64,000 nucleotides of DNA, from positions 15,812,501 to 15,876,500 of the forward strand of contig NW_022145594.1 in NCBI RefSeq assembly GCF_000002235.5, written 5' to 3'. The position numbers were made by a program, and so were the translations under genes. The notes under the pieces were generated by a model. The model was not told the origin of the DNA. It ran no database searches and worked only from the letters and a program-made list of their open reading frames with translations. Origin of the DNA: Strongylocentrotus purpuratus. Its lineage: Eukaryota > Echinodermata > Echinoidea > Camarodonta > Strongylocentrotidae. Below are positions 24,396-37,683 of the stretch, piece by piece (within the stretch, counting starts at the first letter, position 1; every line of letters begins with the position of its first letter).

Positions 24396-24769
24396 AGTAA
24401 AAATACAATAGAGTAAAGTTAAGTAAAATACTACAAAATGTCAGTGGTTAACTGATACTTTCATTTAATCATATACTGCCAATTAAAGGTGCCAGTTATA
24501 GTAATTTTCCAAACCTCCTTTTATCAAAAATGGAGCATTCCACTTATGTCCTTCAGAAAGATGAACAGCTTTCACTTTCGTAGCTCAAGAGAGATAATTT
24601 ATAAACGTGTCAGCCACTGTTCTTTGTGCCAACTAATTCTGCCATTGAAAACCAATATTGCATCCTCCTCATTTTTTATCTGCGGATATTCTGGTAGGTT
24701 GCATGTTGGTTCCTGACATAAACGTCCACGGTTTGACGATACAGAGAGAGAAAATCCATTGATGACAAT

Positions 24770-25163
24770 ATGAATTATTGTCTTCGAATATTTTTTTTTC
24801 TTGCCTTTACCACTTCTAACACGTTTGAAATGAACGTGTCTACTCATATTTGGAACTTCCTCCCAGTCGTTGGAGAGAATATCATACTTGCCTGCATTTA
24901 CACGCCACCTTCCACGTCTCGGCTACTGTCTTGGCACAACGGGAACGGCGATATCCTAGCTACCGATAGATGCACAGGGGTGGGATGCAGAAACGACCAA
25001 AATATTCCAGATATGTCCAAATACAGTTTGAGGGCAGATCATTTCAGCGGTAACCTCACTATTAGGGATTTAACATTGGATGACAGCGGCAGATATCAGT
25101 GCAATGTATTCACTGATGTTGATTTATTTTTCAATGGAATTGATCTCAACGTAATGCTATCAG
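24770..25163 (+). CDS. B2 exon 1: signal peptide plus V
   Basis: 131 codons plus one base. Signal MNYCLRIFFFLAFTTS, V core LACIYTPPSTSRLLSW, F strand DDSGRYQC, extra pair CTGVGC. Confidence 0.8.
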
Positions 25164-28100
25164 GTAAGATGTTTACATTTTTCTATAATGCTTGGTATAC
25201 TGATAAAATGTACACAAATAAATAATTCGTCGGCTGCATGCCAGAAAACCGCTATAGATGTGTATTGTTAACATCCGACTTGCCGGCAGCCGAAGTATCC
25301 TTGTATATTTATGAAGTTAAAAAGGGGATTGTGGTTGAATAACAATAGGGTTAACATTTGGGTCACTGAACGAAAATAGACATAATTCCCTTTGACTCGC
25401 CAAATTCCATTTGTGACTGGAAATCATACAACTTGAGGATTCAATTTGAAAATCATTATATTGGGTCAAGTGAAGTATATTTGTGTCTCAGAGTTCCTAG
25501 TCGTTTGAAGACATCCCTCTTGATAATGGGTAAACGTAGAATTTAAACTTTATATTTTTTTTCCAATTTCCAGCCAGACCTATATTGATATCCATCACCA
25601 ACGGTCGGACTGGAAATGGATACAATAATGGAGAATCAGTGAGCATCACAAATGGACGAACCCTAAACCTAACATGTTCAATTCAAGACGCTAGACCACC
25701 TGCAGAACTGGGGTGGCACGTTCCTGAAGAAGTAGAGGTTCGACTAGAACATCAGTATAACACTGTTCAAAGTGACGCTTACGTCTCTCGACGAGTTGTT
25801 TCTGTAACTCCGTCCAGGGAAGATGATAACAAGATTTTCCGTTGCGTGGCTTCGCATCAGGAGCTGGATAATGGACTTCAATTGTTCATCCTCCTCGATG
25901 TTCAAGGTGATTATCTTACTATTGAAATGATTTCATGATTGTTCACTGTGTGTGTATGCGTGTGAGTTTGTGTGTGTTCTTTACAAGGGGATATGCATCT
26001 AAATGTGAGGATTGTCTGAAATGGATGAAGCATTCAACATTTCCCAAAACACTTTCTAATCTTCTTTATTCTGTGATTTCTTCACCGCTAATATGCTGTT
26101 ATCGTATTGATAGCAATAGTTTAACTCCGTATCTCTCCTTCTAATAGCGCGATCCGTATTGAAATTCTGGCTTTCCATTTTTTATTCCACTCAGTACCGC
26201 CAAGTAACCTCCAGCTTAGCGCGTATGGATCCATAACTACTAATGCAAAAGAGTCAAGGAGTGTCAATGTCTTCGAATACTCGGCAACATCATTCACCTG
26301 CAAGAGTATAGGATCTCGCCCTACAGCTCTTATATCATGGACCCTTGCTTCGGACGACGACTTGGGTACCACGACCTCTACGTCTACCACGAATAAGGCC
26401 GACCAAGGTTTACGCGACACCATTTCCACTCTACAATTGATCCCAAAAAGAATCCATCACAATCAACTTCTCATATGTGTGGCCTCTGCTGGTATGAACC
26501 AACGCCAAACAGAAGTGAGGGTTGTCGTCTATGGTGAGTATTCGTAAGTTCCATTATATATATATATATATATACATCATCTTCCCGAATTCACAACAGA
26601 AGACCGAATGCGGTTTGAAACATAATGTAACAAACTTTGACATAGATATATCAGATTTACATTTTACATTTTAAACAACTATGTGTATTCATACCGCGCT
26701 TCCTCTTTTGTGTAGCAAGATATTGGAAAGGAGTGAAAATTGTAGAAAGTCTTTAGTGTCAAACCTTCGTGATAGCTCAGATGATTTCTCACATAGATAT
26801 AAAAAAATTGTCTTTTTTAAATATGAGTTAAATGTGATACGTAGATCGTTGTTGCAAGTCACTGGGGCTACTAATCTTAATATAGTGACATAAGAAATAC
26901 ACGTAGATTTTCAAGGACCACCGGATCCTCCCTACCTTAACGGAACGGACGGTTTACAGGATGGGGTGTCGTCAAATGTTACTTGCACATCGAACAACGG
27001 CTACCCAGCACCAATATTCCAATGGTACCTTGGATCAAAAAACGTCACCAAAGATTGTAACACGCAGTCTTCGAGGAATAGACATCATCGAATGGATGCC
27101 ATAAGTGTTTTCAATTTCATACCCACGGTAGATGATCATGGGGAACTTCTTGTCTGTCAAGTATTTCAACCAAACGCTACATCCATGCAGTCTTGGAGAA
27201 TCAGTGCTGTTCTTAATGTGCTATGTAAGTTTGATTAATGTCAACCTAACCCATTCATCATGTAGATCTTACGAAACAGGTTAATAAATTCGCCTCACCG
27301 TCTAAAAAAGCATTACAAACATTGAAATTACTGTAACTGTCCTTTTTGCATTGAGCTGAAGATTATCTTTACTTTTCCATGATTATATTAAAAAGCCAAA
27401 GGTACGTTTTTTGTTACAACCAAAAACAACCAGGTTTGATTCTGTCTTATCAATAACTATTTGTGTTACAATAACATTTCTTAACCATATAGATCTGTAT
27501 TGAAACCTAAGGATTGGTCGAGATTAATACAAAAGGATAGACCGTTCCATGTCAGTGTCATGGTTCTGGCGTGTTACACATACAGACTATTGGCAACCAT
27601 TAACATATGTATTTATTTAGGCTCATCAGGAATATCATCTTGAATTATTTCTACATGACCCTCGCTTTGTTGTTTCTTGGACGTATTTTCTTCTTTCTAA
27701 ATACATATATGCAGATTCTCCTGTCATTGTGGACTACTCTGTTCGTCGGGTTTCCACTAGTCAACAGAGCGTTGATGCAATCATTACATGTACATCAGAT
27801 AGCAGACCTCTAGCCTCAATAACATGGTTTTCTAATAGCGCGGAGCTCAACAACAGCAACCGCCATCAGATTCACCACAGTCTTCTTCAAGAAGATACCT
27901 TGAGGTCGAGTAATTTGGTTATTTCCAATATATCGACCGAAGACGATGGCAACTATACATGTTTGGCTGAGACAAGGCTTGGGAACGACAGCGCAACCTT
28001 TACCTTTTCATATTCTGGTAAATAGTTCACTATCAGACCAAGGTGCATGCGTGTCATATTGTTGAGAAGACACATTGCCTGGTACATAGCTGTGCCATCG

Positions 28101-28605
28101 ACAATACTAGATGACAAAAGAGAACAGTATGATACCGTTACGATTGTAAAATCTAGGTAATGAGATAATAGCCCAATTACAGTAACTATGGAGTTATTAT
28201 TTTTTTTTAAACGGTAGTTTACTGTGCCGACTTTTAGAAACGGTTGATGGTTAAAGGGATCATTACACGTCCGGGAACGTTGCGGTGAAAATTGATTTGG
28301 GTTTTACTTCGCCAAGGATACATTGTAAATGTAATGGCTGTAAGTTGGGTTGATGTGAGGTGTAGGATTATAATTAGGGTTATGTGAATAGGTATATGGT
28401 TTGGCCCAGGTTTGAAATTTAGAGTTCAGTTAGTGTACGAAGTGATTAGGTTCTACCAAAATAAATTTTATTGGTTTGATTTTTTTTTATTTTGGGGTAA
28501 CAAAACTTGTTCAAGAGATTATCCCTCAGTACATAACACTGTCATCATTTCATTGAATTTCTCCCAGGGATTCCAGATCCACCTTATGAGTTCATCGTCG
28601 ATTAA
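24770..28605 (+). CDS. B2: type B IgSF gene, SP/V-Ig2-Ig3-Ig4-Ig5
   Basis: Exons: SP/V 24770-25163, Ig2 25574-25906, Ig3 26195-26533, Ig4 26916-27224, Ig5 27715-28017, and an Fn3 relic at 28568 whose frame stops after 11 codons. Every border is phase 1 and no exon is damaged. B2 is clearly diverged from B1 and B4, unlike those two from each other. Ig5 is more like that of B3. It is predicted to be a secreted five-Ig protein with a short tail, or a cassette that splices to the A4 Fn3 exon 9 kb downstream. RNA data would be needed to choose. Confidence 0.75.
25574..25906 (+). CDS. B2 exon Ig2 (CD80-like C2)
   Basis: 111 codons, phase 1-1. Core LTCSIQDARPPAELGW, F strand FRCVASHQEL. Confidence 0.82.
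26195..26533 (+). CDS. B2 exon Ig3
   Basis: 113 codons, phase 1-1, starting PPSNLQLSAYG. Core SFTCKSIGSRPTALISW, F strand LLICVASAG. Confidence 0.8.
26916..27224 (+). CDS. B2 exon Ig4
   Basis: 103 codons, phase 1-1. Core NVTCTSNNGYPAPIFQW, F strand LVCQVFQPN. Confidence 0.82.
27715..28017 (+). CDS. B2 exon Ig5
   Basis: 101 codons, phase 1-1. Core IITCTSDSRPLASITW, F strand DDGNYTCLAETRLG. Confidence 0.82.
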
Positions 28606-28700
28606 AACCAGACGAGATCATCTGCTCTCTTCGTTACTTGGCAACCAGGAATCGATGATGGGCTTCAGTGAAATATCACTTTGGAGCGTATTACGGGGAA
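28568..28700 (+). pseudogene. B2 Fn3 exon relic
   Basis: After a CCCAG acceptor the frame reads IPDPPYEFIVD and then stops at 28603. Nucleotide similarity to the Fn3 exon continues to the TTGGCAACC region. Confidence 0.5.
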
Positions 28701-30449
28701 AATTCATCATTAAATGATTTGTGTATGTATCGAAAAGAAAATATATATGCATTCAGTCTTTTACAAATAATTATTGAAATATAGGTTCATGAGTATACAT
28801 TGAAAAATAAGAACATGAATACAGCTCGCCATAAACGGAAAAGCACACTCTGTCGTTAGGATGAGGACATGGTGATACACTCATTATGAGCTTTTACTTA
28901 ATGTATTCATTTAATTAATGATATAATACAAAAACGTGATTAGGAATAAATGGCTGAATTATTCACATTTTACATGAAAATTTGCAAATGTAATATCACA
29001 CAATAATGCAAATGGTACAATTATACAGACGCAAGATTATAATGAGGATAGCTTGACCACTGTAGTTAAAATAATTAAGGAAGAAGATAAATAAAAAAAA
29101 CAATATTAGTCATAAAACATAATTCGTAATTCAATGGAGACTGAATAGGAGGTTAATGCATTAACCATATATGTAAATATAAAAAGGGAAATATATTTCT
29201 AATACAAAAATTGAGTATTGAAATGTGTACAAATATTGGAAAACTATAAGCCTTTTAAGTGGTCAATAAACTTTTTAAATTGTAATCGGGGTTTGAAAGG
29301 TGAGGAAGTTTAATTGTATATCGTACTATAATCTAGTATAATATTCATTGATTTATAATTTAGTTAATATGATATTGCAGGTAGGTATTTCCTTTACCTA
29401 AGTTTATTGCACGACAGATAAAAAAAATATCATTAATTGAACCAATAACTAAATAACTAAAACCCAGAGGTGGGATCATTGTATCGTCCTCACAATCAAC
29501 ATTCCCTCATTGTTTTCATTTTACTTTAAATTTAGACGCACGAAGTGAATGAGGTAGGAGAGAGCACTTCTTTATTAGCGCTCTTATCTTGCCAACAAAA
29601 TTGGAATAGGTTTGGACATTTCGCAATGATCGAGAATTTTAAAAATGATCGCAAGAGAAGAAGCCAGGAGTTCCGATTTGACGTTATTCTGGCCAATCAT
29701 TAGACCAGACTTAATACCATCTTCTCCCGTCTTTTGTAAAGGGTAGCCAGTCCCAATTCTCTGTATATTTTTTGTTTGTTATTGGAACTTCATAATTTAT
29801 TCATTCATTTATTTATTTACAGTTTAATTTCAGCAGGTTTGCCTTAACAAATCACTGTCCCTGAGGGCCCTGCACAATAAACACAACATGTTTAAAAAAT
29901 GTACAAACGTTGTAAATACATATTAAACACTTAAATAACATAACAAACAAAAGTTATGCAACCTAAGATGAATAAAATAATAAATAATATTAAAAAATAT
30001 ATATATTGCAAAGTGTTATTAAACATAATATATGATATGGTATGATCGAAACATTCAATAGTTATGTGTCCATGTACTGATTACTGCCGTTTAGAGGAAA
30101 ATGAGGTAATAAATAGGAAAACGTCAAGAAGGGATAGAATAAGGTAGAGGACAGAAAAATGGTGAATAGGGAGTGGGAGAAAAATAGAGAGAAACGGAGA
30201 GAAAGTGGGAGAACAAGTGACTACGTGGCATACAGGACACATGAGTCAGATAATTAAAAGAAGATGTCCTAGAAGAGTTTAAAAGTACGGTACACGAAAC
30301 GCAGAAAAAATGAGAGGGGTAAAAACCCAAAGGGAGAGACAGAGAGAGATTAAGGGAAAGAGTAAGATCCTTTGCACTTGTACAATAACATATATCTTAA
30401 TTCGTTACGCGGTAATGTATCAGGATAGCACAAAAACACTAAAACAAAA

Positions 30450-30665
30450 GTTGCTTCAAATCATTTGAGTGATTGGGATAGTCTCTGTTCGGCATTCAAT
30501 TAATTCCATTGATTCGACTTTATTTCCTACAACTTCGTTTGCCACTTTCGTTTACAAAAACATCCGTTTATTGAAGGGAGGCAATTTTGTTGTTTCGTGT
30601 TTCATAAGAGTATTGGGGTTTCTTGTTACGTTGGCATATATACTGGGGACCATTCCATTAACACA
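30450..30665 (-). mobile_element. Antisense LINE relic, RT C-terminal part (copy 2)
   Basis: Minus-strand reading gives KCVNGMVPSIYANVTRN and KLPPFNKR, matching the copies at 17272 and 58141. The GMxPxxY motif is typical of the region after the RT domain in non-LTR elements. Strongly decayed. Confidence 0.5.
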
Positions 30666-31024
30666 TTTGTAATCTTTGCTCAATCTATGAGACCTGCCAC
30701 CTTGAAGGTATGTTCCCCATTTTTAAGGCCTGACATAAATATGGTAAGTGGGTTCTTGGATGCGCTCCCAGGACAATTGTTGCGAATATACTATGCATTT
30801 TTACTAGTATAAGAGTCCATCTAAACGGTTTGACCAGACAACATCACAATATTCGATTAGTGACATTACGAGGGAGGAACATAGTTACATTAATATAACA
30901 TTTGGAATTGATTGCTTTGCAGATTTTCTAAGAAAACTAATTTCAATTTTCTTTGTAATTCTATTTGCCTTAAAGTCACCATGTTTTAATCGTGATTATA
31001 AACATATGGGTGTAGTGGTATTTA

Positions 31025-31218
31025 TTTTACCTGACTGCTAAGAAAGGACAAATGCTTGTTAGTATGCAACCAGAGGACTGACGGCTTTAGGTCCTCTCCG
31101 ACAGACTTGGTAATGATGATCAATGCATTACCAAAGGGCACTGGCGCATTGCATTGGCTTCAACCCCGGATCGCCGGATTACGAGACCATTGCTCTACCA
31201 ACTGAGCTTTCGGCCTCC
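31025..31218 (-). mobile_element. tRNA-derived SINE
   Basis: On the minus strand the first ~75 nt resemble a tRNA: AGCTCAGTTGGTAGAGCA (D arm and A box), a CGT-centred anticodon loop and GGGGTTGAAGCC (degenerate B box). A non-tRNA body with GGTCCTCTCCGACAGACTTGG follows on the complementary strand. It is absent from the homologous spacer positions before A2 and A3, so it is a later insertion. Confidence 0.6.
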
Positions 31219-31384
31219 TCATATAAAGACACCTAAGTGTTAATTAATTTTAACATTAGATGGCTAAAACACAATTAGCTTTGTTATCATGTGCACCCTA
31301 TATTAATTACTTCAACTACATCAAAAGCCTTTGAAAAACTTTGCAACCAATTTTTTTTTCAATTAACAACAGAAAGTGATTGTT

Positions 31385-31677
31385 CACAATGTCTGAAGAG
31401 AAAGAGCGCCCTCTTGTTCAAACGTTTACAGCATGCATACTGTCATTTTAAATCCATTGCTTGGTTAAGTCTGTGAAACTGAATCGATGTCAGAAGGACA
31501 ACGTTATATTTTGTCACTTCTAACTCTATAATCACCAACTATTTCTCCAAAGTGTGGTATATTAGTTCAAAAGCATTTACTATTTCTGTACTGTCGGTTT
31601 GCGTTCATAATCATCGATAGTGTGTGTTACAAGCTTGTCATAAAGAATTTATAATGGCAATATTCGATTGCTAAAAA
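31385..31677 (+). promoter_or_regulatory. A4 conserved 5' flank (putative promoter)
   Basis: Homologue of the A2 flank, with GAAGAGAAAGAGCGCCC near 31394. The inverted repeat at 31468-31480 reads AGTCT-GTG-AAACT, with one arm mismatch. Confidence 0.45.
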
Positions 31678-31736
31678 ATGACGGCGATTTGTGCTGAAGT
31701 CGTTCTTTTTTTTTGCCGTTATCATCTCAAGATCTG
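31678..31736 (+). CDS. A4 signal-peptide exon, apparent frameshift
   Basis: Aligned with A3 and A6 it reads MTAICAEVVLFF, then a C(T)9 run, then GCCGTTATCATC. The exon is 59 nt (phase 2), whereas the V exon needs phase 1. One T fewer would restore the hydrophobic core. Sequencing or assembly error, polymorphism and a real mutation are all possible. Confidence 0.6.
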
Positions 31737-34700
31737 GTGAGTTTTAATTCATGTTAACTCGATAAACGTCGTTCGTACTTAGTCCAGGCGAAGCATTGGG
31801 GAGATGTAATAATGTAATGAATTAAATATGGGTTTCTTTCCCTTGATTTAAGTCTAATTTCACCCATACAGGATCACATGCATTTGAAGTATCGATTCGG
31901 ACAGGCGACTCTCTACCAGTCATCGGGGAAGATTTCACACAAGTATGTACCTTCACGCCGCAAAACAGGAATCGACTTGTAATATGGGAAAGGAGTGGTG
32001 GTCCTAATACGCTGGCCTCTCACGACTGTCGGGAATATCTTTCTTGTCGGTTTACTGTTCTTGACAAATGGAAATACAGCTTGTTAGCAGACTATAGCAC
32101 TGTGAATCTAACAATAAAACGACTTGACCTAAATGATGGAGACAATTACGAATGCACTGTAAGTGGTACACATGGACCAGCGAGTTCAGGGTCAACTAGC
32201 GTGCAAGTGACGCCATTACCTGCAGGTAAAAACGTAGTCTTTACTCTACGAATTTAGTATTGAAAAACAAAGCTTTCTCCACAGTATTGTACACTGTAAA
32301 AAAAGAATTTGTTCATTGGTAATTTTTACGTATTTTTTCCATGTAGAATTTACTTGAAAACATTAGTTTTGCCACTTACGCACTAAATTTAAGTCTTGCT
32401 AACTCAAACTTTCAATTTAGTAGAACATACGTGGAATATTTAAGTAAAATCAAAAACATAAGAACTTTAAGTAATTTCAGCTTGTATTAATTTAGTAATT
32501 TTAACTTAAAATCAGAAATTATACGTATTACTCAAACAATTTATGTTGATTATTCTTATCTTTTTAAAGTAAGGACCGATGCAGTGCGTAATAGAAATAT
32601 TTACATAATTTATGAATATTCATTAAGACCAAATTAAACTCTTTTTTAAATAAAACAATTTTTTTTGGTGGTTGAATGAAAATTTTAGGACTTTAAAACA
32701 TTTACTAATTCATTTAACATGGCTAAGCAAAGACAAGACAATTTTTAATTTTCACCCAGTTCAAAACAAATCAAAACTTGATATTTCAGGAAATTGTTAA
32801 CCAATTTTCCTTTTAAGATGCTACGATCAAGTATATATAAAATTTGGAGCTTTTCAATATGTGTCGAATTGAAGCGTATGTAATAGTTTGTGATGGTGGT
32901 AGATATATATCTATACGGTTAATGATTAGTGGATGTTATTGTTAGATTAGATGGGTACCAAATCGTGCAATATGTAATCTTATCATAGCTTTTTTTTAAT
33001 TATCTGAAATGATTACAATACTTAAATTATTTACGTTAATGTAACTCGATTGAACTCGAGTAAAAATGTATTCAGCAAAATAAGTAAATTCTACTTAAGA
33101 TGCCGTAGGTAATATTTACTTAATAAAAATAAGGCAATTCTTTTCCTCAATTTTATTGAGTTATTTCGACTATTATTTTTTTACAGTGTATACACATAGC
33201 TCAAAGGAAAGTCGTTCTTTGTCAAACATTAAACCCAAACATGCCAGCACATATTACACATACAGGTTTAGCATATTGTGTTTTTTTAATGGGAAAATCG
33301 AGGAAACCCTTAATTCGGGCATGTCTTTTATTCTCATTTGCTATTTCATTTTGAGTTATGAATATGTACTACTCTAAAAGTATATAAATTATAATATTCG
33401 GAAACAAACTAACATGAATCACATCAAAAACATGTGAACTTGGATATGTATGTGATGTGAAGTAGCTAACTTTGAAAGACTGTGGTATTAAAGCGCAAAT
33501 AAATATTATTTCCATGGAGGTAGACTATCAGAGCGGAAAAGTACAATTTGACATGAGCTTTATTCATCGTAACTGTTCCCTCTTTTGACCCCAGTTGCGC
33601 CCTATTGGCTCTTTATCACCGATGAGAGATTGATTGATTATCACCCTAACAACGCAAATATAACAGTAACTGCTGGAGAGACGTATAACTTCACATGTGA
33701 AGCAGACTGGGCAAGGCCTCCTGTAGTACTGGAATGGCGTATACCAGATTATATAACCGTAGTTATTCAGGATCAGTCTGATGTTGTACGAGACAACGGT
33801 TATGTCTCTCGTACAGTTGCTACAATCAAGCCATCTATGAATGATCAAGGAAAGATTCTGCGCTGTACGGCATCACATCCACAGCTACAAAATAACCTTC
33901 AACGCTCAGTTCACCTGAATGTTCAAGGTGAGTAAACGTGCTTAAGTAGAGGGCACAATCTCGTTATTAGGGACTTTTCGATTTGCACTTTCATAAGTGG
34001 ACTGCGACGTATGCGGTCATTTTTAAGCAGGGTTGACGAGGCACGCTGACTGTTGTTCGTTACCGTTTCGATGTTACACAACTACGACGCTCGCTTATAG
34101 TGAGCGCGAAACGCGATCAAATAGCTAAAGATATAACACCAAATTCGGTGCATGGCACTGTTCTAAAAAATTATGCTGCAGCAGATTAACGTTGCATGAA
34201 TAAAATGTGTTCATTTTATGAATTATTCTGCTTGGTGAGCGCGAAATTCGATCGAAAAGCTAAAGATTCATCACACCAAATTCGGTGCATGGGACTGATC
34301 TCGAAAATTATGCTGCAACAGATTGGCGATGCGCAAACAAAATGTGTTCATTTCATGAATTATTCTGCAACAATTTTGATTTAAGAGAAATTACAGACAT
34401 GAAAATGTGTTAATTTAAGAGAATTCACGCTTCCACCACTCTCCGGTTCTAGAATTAGGTCAATTGGGTCCATTTTGTGACTTCAATTTGATGTTTCGTG
34501 CCTACAAAAGATTGCTTACGAACATGCATCGTCACAGTTTGCGAACGACGGCAAAACAAGGGCGAACGCGTTCGAAAATTCTGCTACGAACGATGAGCTC
34601 GTCGATGCGCATGCGCACTGCTTCAAAAGTGACCGCATACGTCGCAGTCCACTAGTGAACGTGCAAATCGAAAAGTCCCTATTGTTTCGTGGTGTCGATG

Positions 34701-37633
34701 TCATTAAAGCTGAGTCCATGTCTTGTACTTGTAGATCGTTATGAACTGCTCTACTCAGATCTGGGGCATAATCTCAATGAATATTTATGAATTGTTTTTC
34801 AGAAGATTCATGTTTTCTATGCAAGTATGTTTGTTCTATTAATTTGTACAAAATGCACACAAAAAGATATCTCGTTCCTTTAAACGTAATCTAGCGTTTG
34901 TATATTTGTGTATATTATTTTTGTTTTCTTACTCTCTTTCATTAAGTTTTACCGTCTAGTATGTTACTTTTTCAAACTGGAGATTACAAGGAACGTGAAT
35001 CGGTGTCAGCTTTCATTTATGTTCAAGAAGGTTCATCAACTTTAATCACTTGTAAAAGTATTGGATCATTGCCAGCGGTTGAACTATCATGGAGTCTTCT
35101 TGATGACACCAATAGTATTCTCGGCAACTCAAACCTTTCAAAGTATCGCAATGCTTTAGATGGAAGTTTGTTTGACACCGAAAGTACCATCGCAATAGAT
35201 CCAGAGAGAAAGCACCATGGAAAGTTCTTACAATGCAATGCATTTTTTGACGAAGTCCATATTGATCGGATGTTAGCCAAATTGATCGTGTACGGTAAGT
35301 GTTGATTATTCAATATATCGGGAGTCGATCTTCCTTCAAATATGATTGATGGAAAATGCGTTGCAATTTTGGCCTTACACACCGAAAGTTTCAATCATTA
35401 CTACAATTTCAAACGAGATTACCATTTTACTCATTATAATATATCCAATCATAACGAAATCATCATCGTATTTATTAATTTGTACATGTCACATGGGACT
35501 TGGATAGGAAAAGCGAATGTCTATCAATACGACACTGGGTTGTCACCTCGCTGCATATATTTATACATTACTTATAAAAGATTATATATTATACCCAAGG
35601 AAAACGTGACTCTTTAACGTTTTACACATAATTATACATTTCATTTATATGTACAGGCCCATCAGATAGTGTTAACATGACCATACCAGACAATCTACAC
35701 GACGGTATAGAAACCAACGTAAGCTGCAAAGCAGCCAATGGATACCCTGCTCCGCTCATCCATTGGTACATCGGATCAAGAAATGTGACTCATGATTCGT
35801 CTATCAAAACTTCAGTGAATATGGATGATCGGTATAATACGGACAGCACTCTTACCATCATGCCAACGAGGATTGATCATGGGAAACTTCTTCGCTGTCA
35901 GGCAGTTCAACTTACAACCCCCTCAAGGCGGTCGATGAATAATAGCATGGTGCTGAACATATCATGTGAGTATCCATTATCATGTAAACTTTTGGTAAGG
36001 ACATTTTAATAGAAATTGGTCTGTCCATGCGTTTATTAACTATTCTAAAGACTCCTCGATTGCTCTCTTTTCCTTAAAATTCGAGAGCTGGTGGTTTCCC
36101 ATCTGAAAACAAAAAGCATATAGATAGCGAGCAGTCAACATGCATTGAGTTTCAATAAGTCCAATAACCTTAATTTACCTCCCCATTACATTCCCATCCT
36201 TATATCTCATCCTATTTTCTATCACCTCTTTGCGAAACTGATTTTCAATATTTTTCTTCCATCTAGATGACCCAGTTGTGCTTGTTTCTTCTCGACGGCT
36301 TACATTGAATGAAGCACGTACTGCGTTCATGTTGAAATGTACCTCAGACGCCAATCCTCCTGCTTTTATCTTCCAATGGCTATGTAACGGCACACTATTT
36401 TCTAACGGCACCCGTCACATATCACTCTCCGAGGCTATACTCGAAGGTGAAACGCTGACCACTAGCGAGGTGGCCCTTCGAAATCCTATGGCAGAAGATC
36501 CCTGTGATTTCAAATGCATTGCTTTTTCAAGCTGTGGTTCCGGAAGTGCAGTATTTAACTCCACGTTTTATCGTAAGTAGAACTGGGTTTTCCCTTCTAT
36601 ATTTAGGTCCATTTCTATCTCGCTATGCGATTCTTTGTTATCATCATTTAAATTGAAACTTTCTCCACAAGTGGAGCAGGGTGTATAAACTCTTAAGCTA
36701 TGGAAATGTTTAGGTCTACGGCACTAGACTGAAATTGATTCTAATGAAGCCAGAGACTAGAGGAATTAACATCAATTTGTTTATGCTATTTTGAGTGGTA
36801 TGTGAAACCGTTCAGAAATTCCTGTACGTACCTCTTATTTCCCCTTAGATTTGAATAGGCTACCATGTTATTTGTTTATGAAAATGCGAAAATGAAATTA
36901 TGAACTTGGAATGCTTCCTCTCAGATAACAATTGGGAGACATAACCCCCCCCCTTCCCTCCCATTTAAAAAGGGGAGTGGTAAAAGCGATCAAAGAAAAG
37001 TAAGAAAATGGATAGAAATTGACGTGGTGTTATTTCCAACCAAGTCCTGTGGTCTTAATTAGAATGAACTACCTAACAATTTTTATTTTCTTACACTCTG
37101 CAATCTAATTAGAATGTAATACCACTGTAACTTTGAACTAATTTAGTGACTATATCAACATAAAATCTTCATGTAATAAACATCTTATAATATCGATACT
37201 TCTAGTTTGAACATAATTTGTTTGAATACAAGACAATATAATAAGCCATATCTTCCCATTTCAACCATCATACATTTACCCCGATAAAATGATGGTGCTG
37301 TTTACGACGCTTTTCCAGTACCCTTTGGGGTCAGGCAAGGGTCTCCGCTTGGTCCTCTGTAAATTACTCTACACATTTTCATTCCTATATCCGAAATAAA
37401 ATCCCTGAAAATCATGCCTATGCCATGCATGGAAGACACATATTTATTTGTATTTCAGGCCTGATGTACTACCTCAAGAGCGAGGCAATTAAACAATAGA
37501 AGCATGTGTTGCTTATACATGTGGATGAACGCTTTACAAAAAATCATGATAAATGACAACAAAACTGAATTGTTGCTTATTGATACTACAAGTTTCCGAA
37601 CTAAGTGTCTGTGCTTTATATATAAATATATAT

Positions 37634-37683
<50 letters not shown>

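Larger units (their letters stand above)
23751..24594 (+). repeat. 421-bp tandem duplication with the A3 terminal exon
   Basis: Copy 1 (about 23751-24172) and copy 2 (about 24173-24594) are almost identical and differ at few bases. Each holds a TTGCAG acceptor, the Fn3-like exon and a following ATTAAA. Confidence 0.85.
28701..31384. other. Spacer B2-A4
   Basis: No exon seen. It matches the other spacers (for example 28800-28880 and 29370-29470). A purine-rich tract lies at 30120-30370 with a weak counterpart near 57850. The stretch 29815-30060 (TTCAGCAGG.. to an AATAAACAC run) is unmatched and may be a LINE or SINE 3' end. Confidence 0.5.

Noticed and set aside
31141-31218. A tRNA-Thr-like gene on the minus strand
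   Set aside because: The T arm is degenerate and acceptor pairing is poor, and it continues into a SINE body, so it is a SINE head and not a working tRNA.
32286-32310. CACTGTA-AAAAAAA next to a V exon, resembling a recombination signal heptamer and nonamer
   Set aside because: It is one end of a MITE. The mirror-image end lies at 33188 and an empty site exists in A3, so there is no sign of V(D)J-type recombination.
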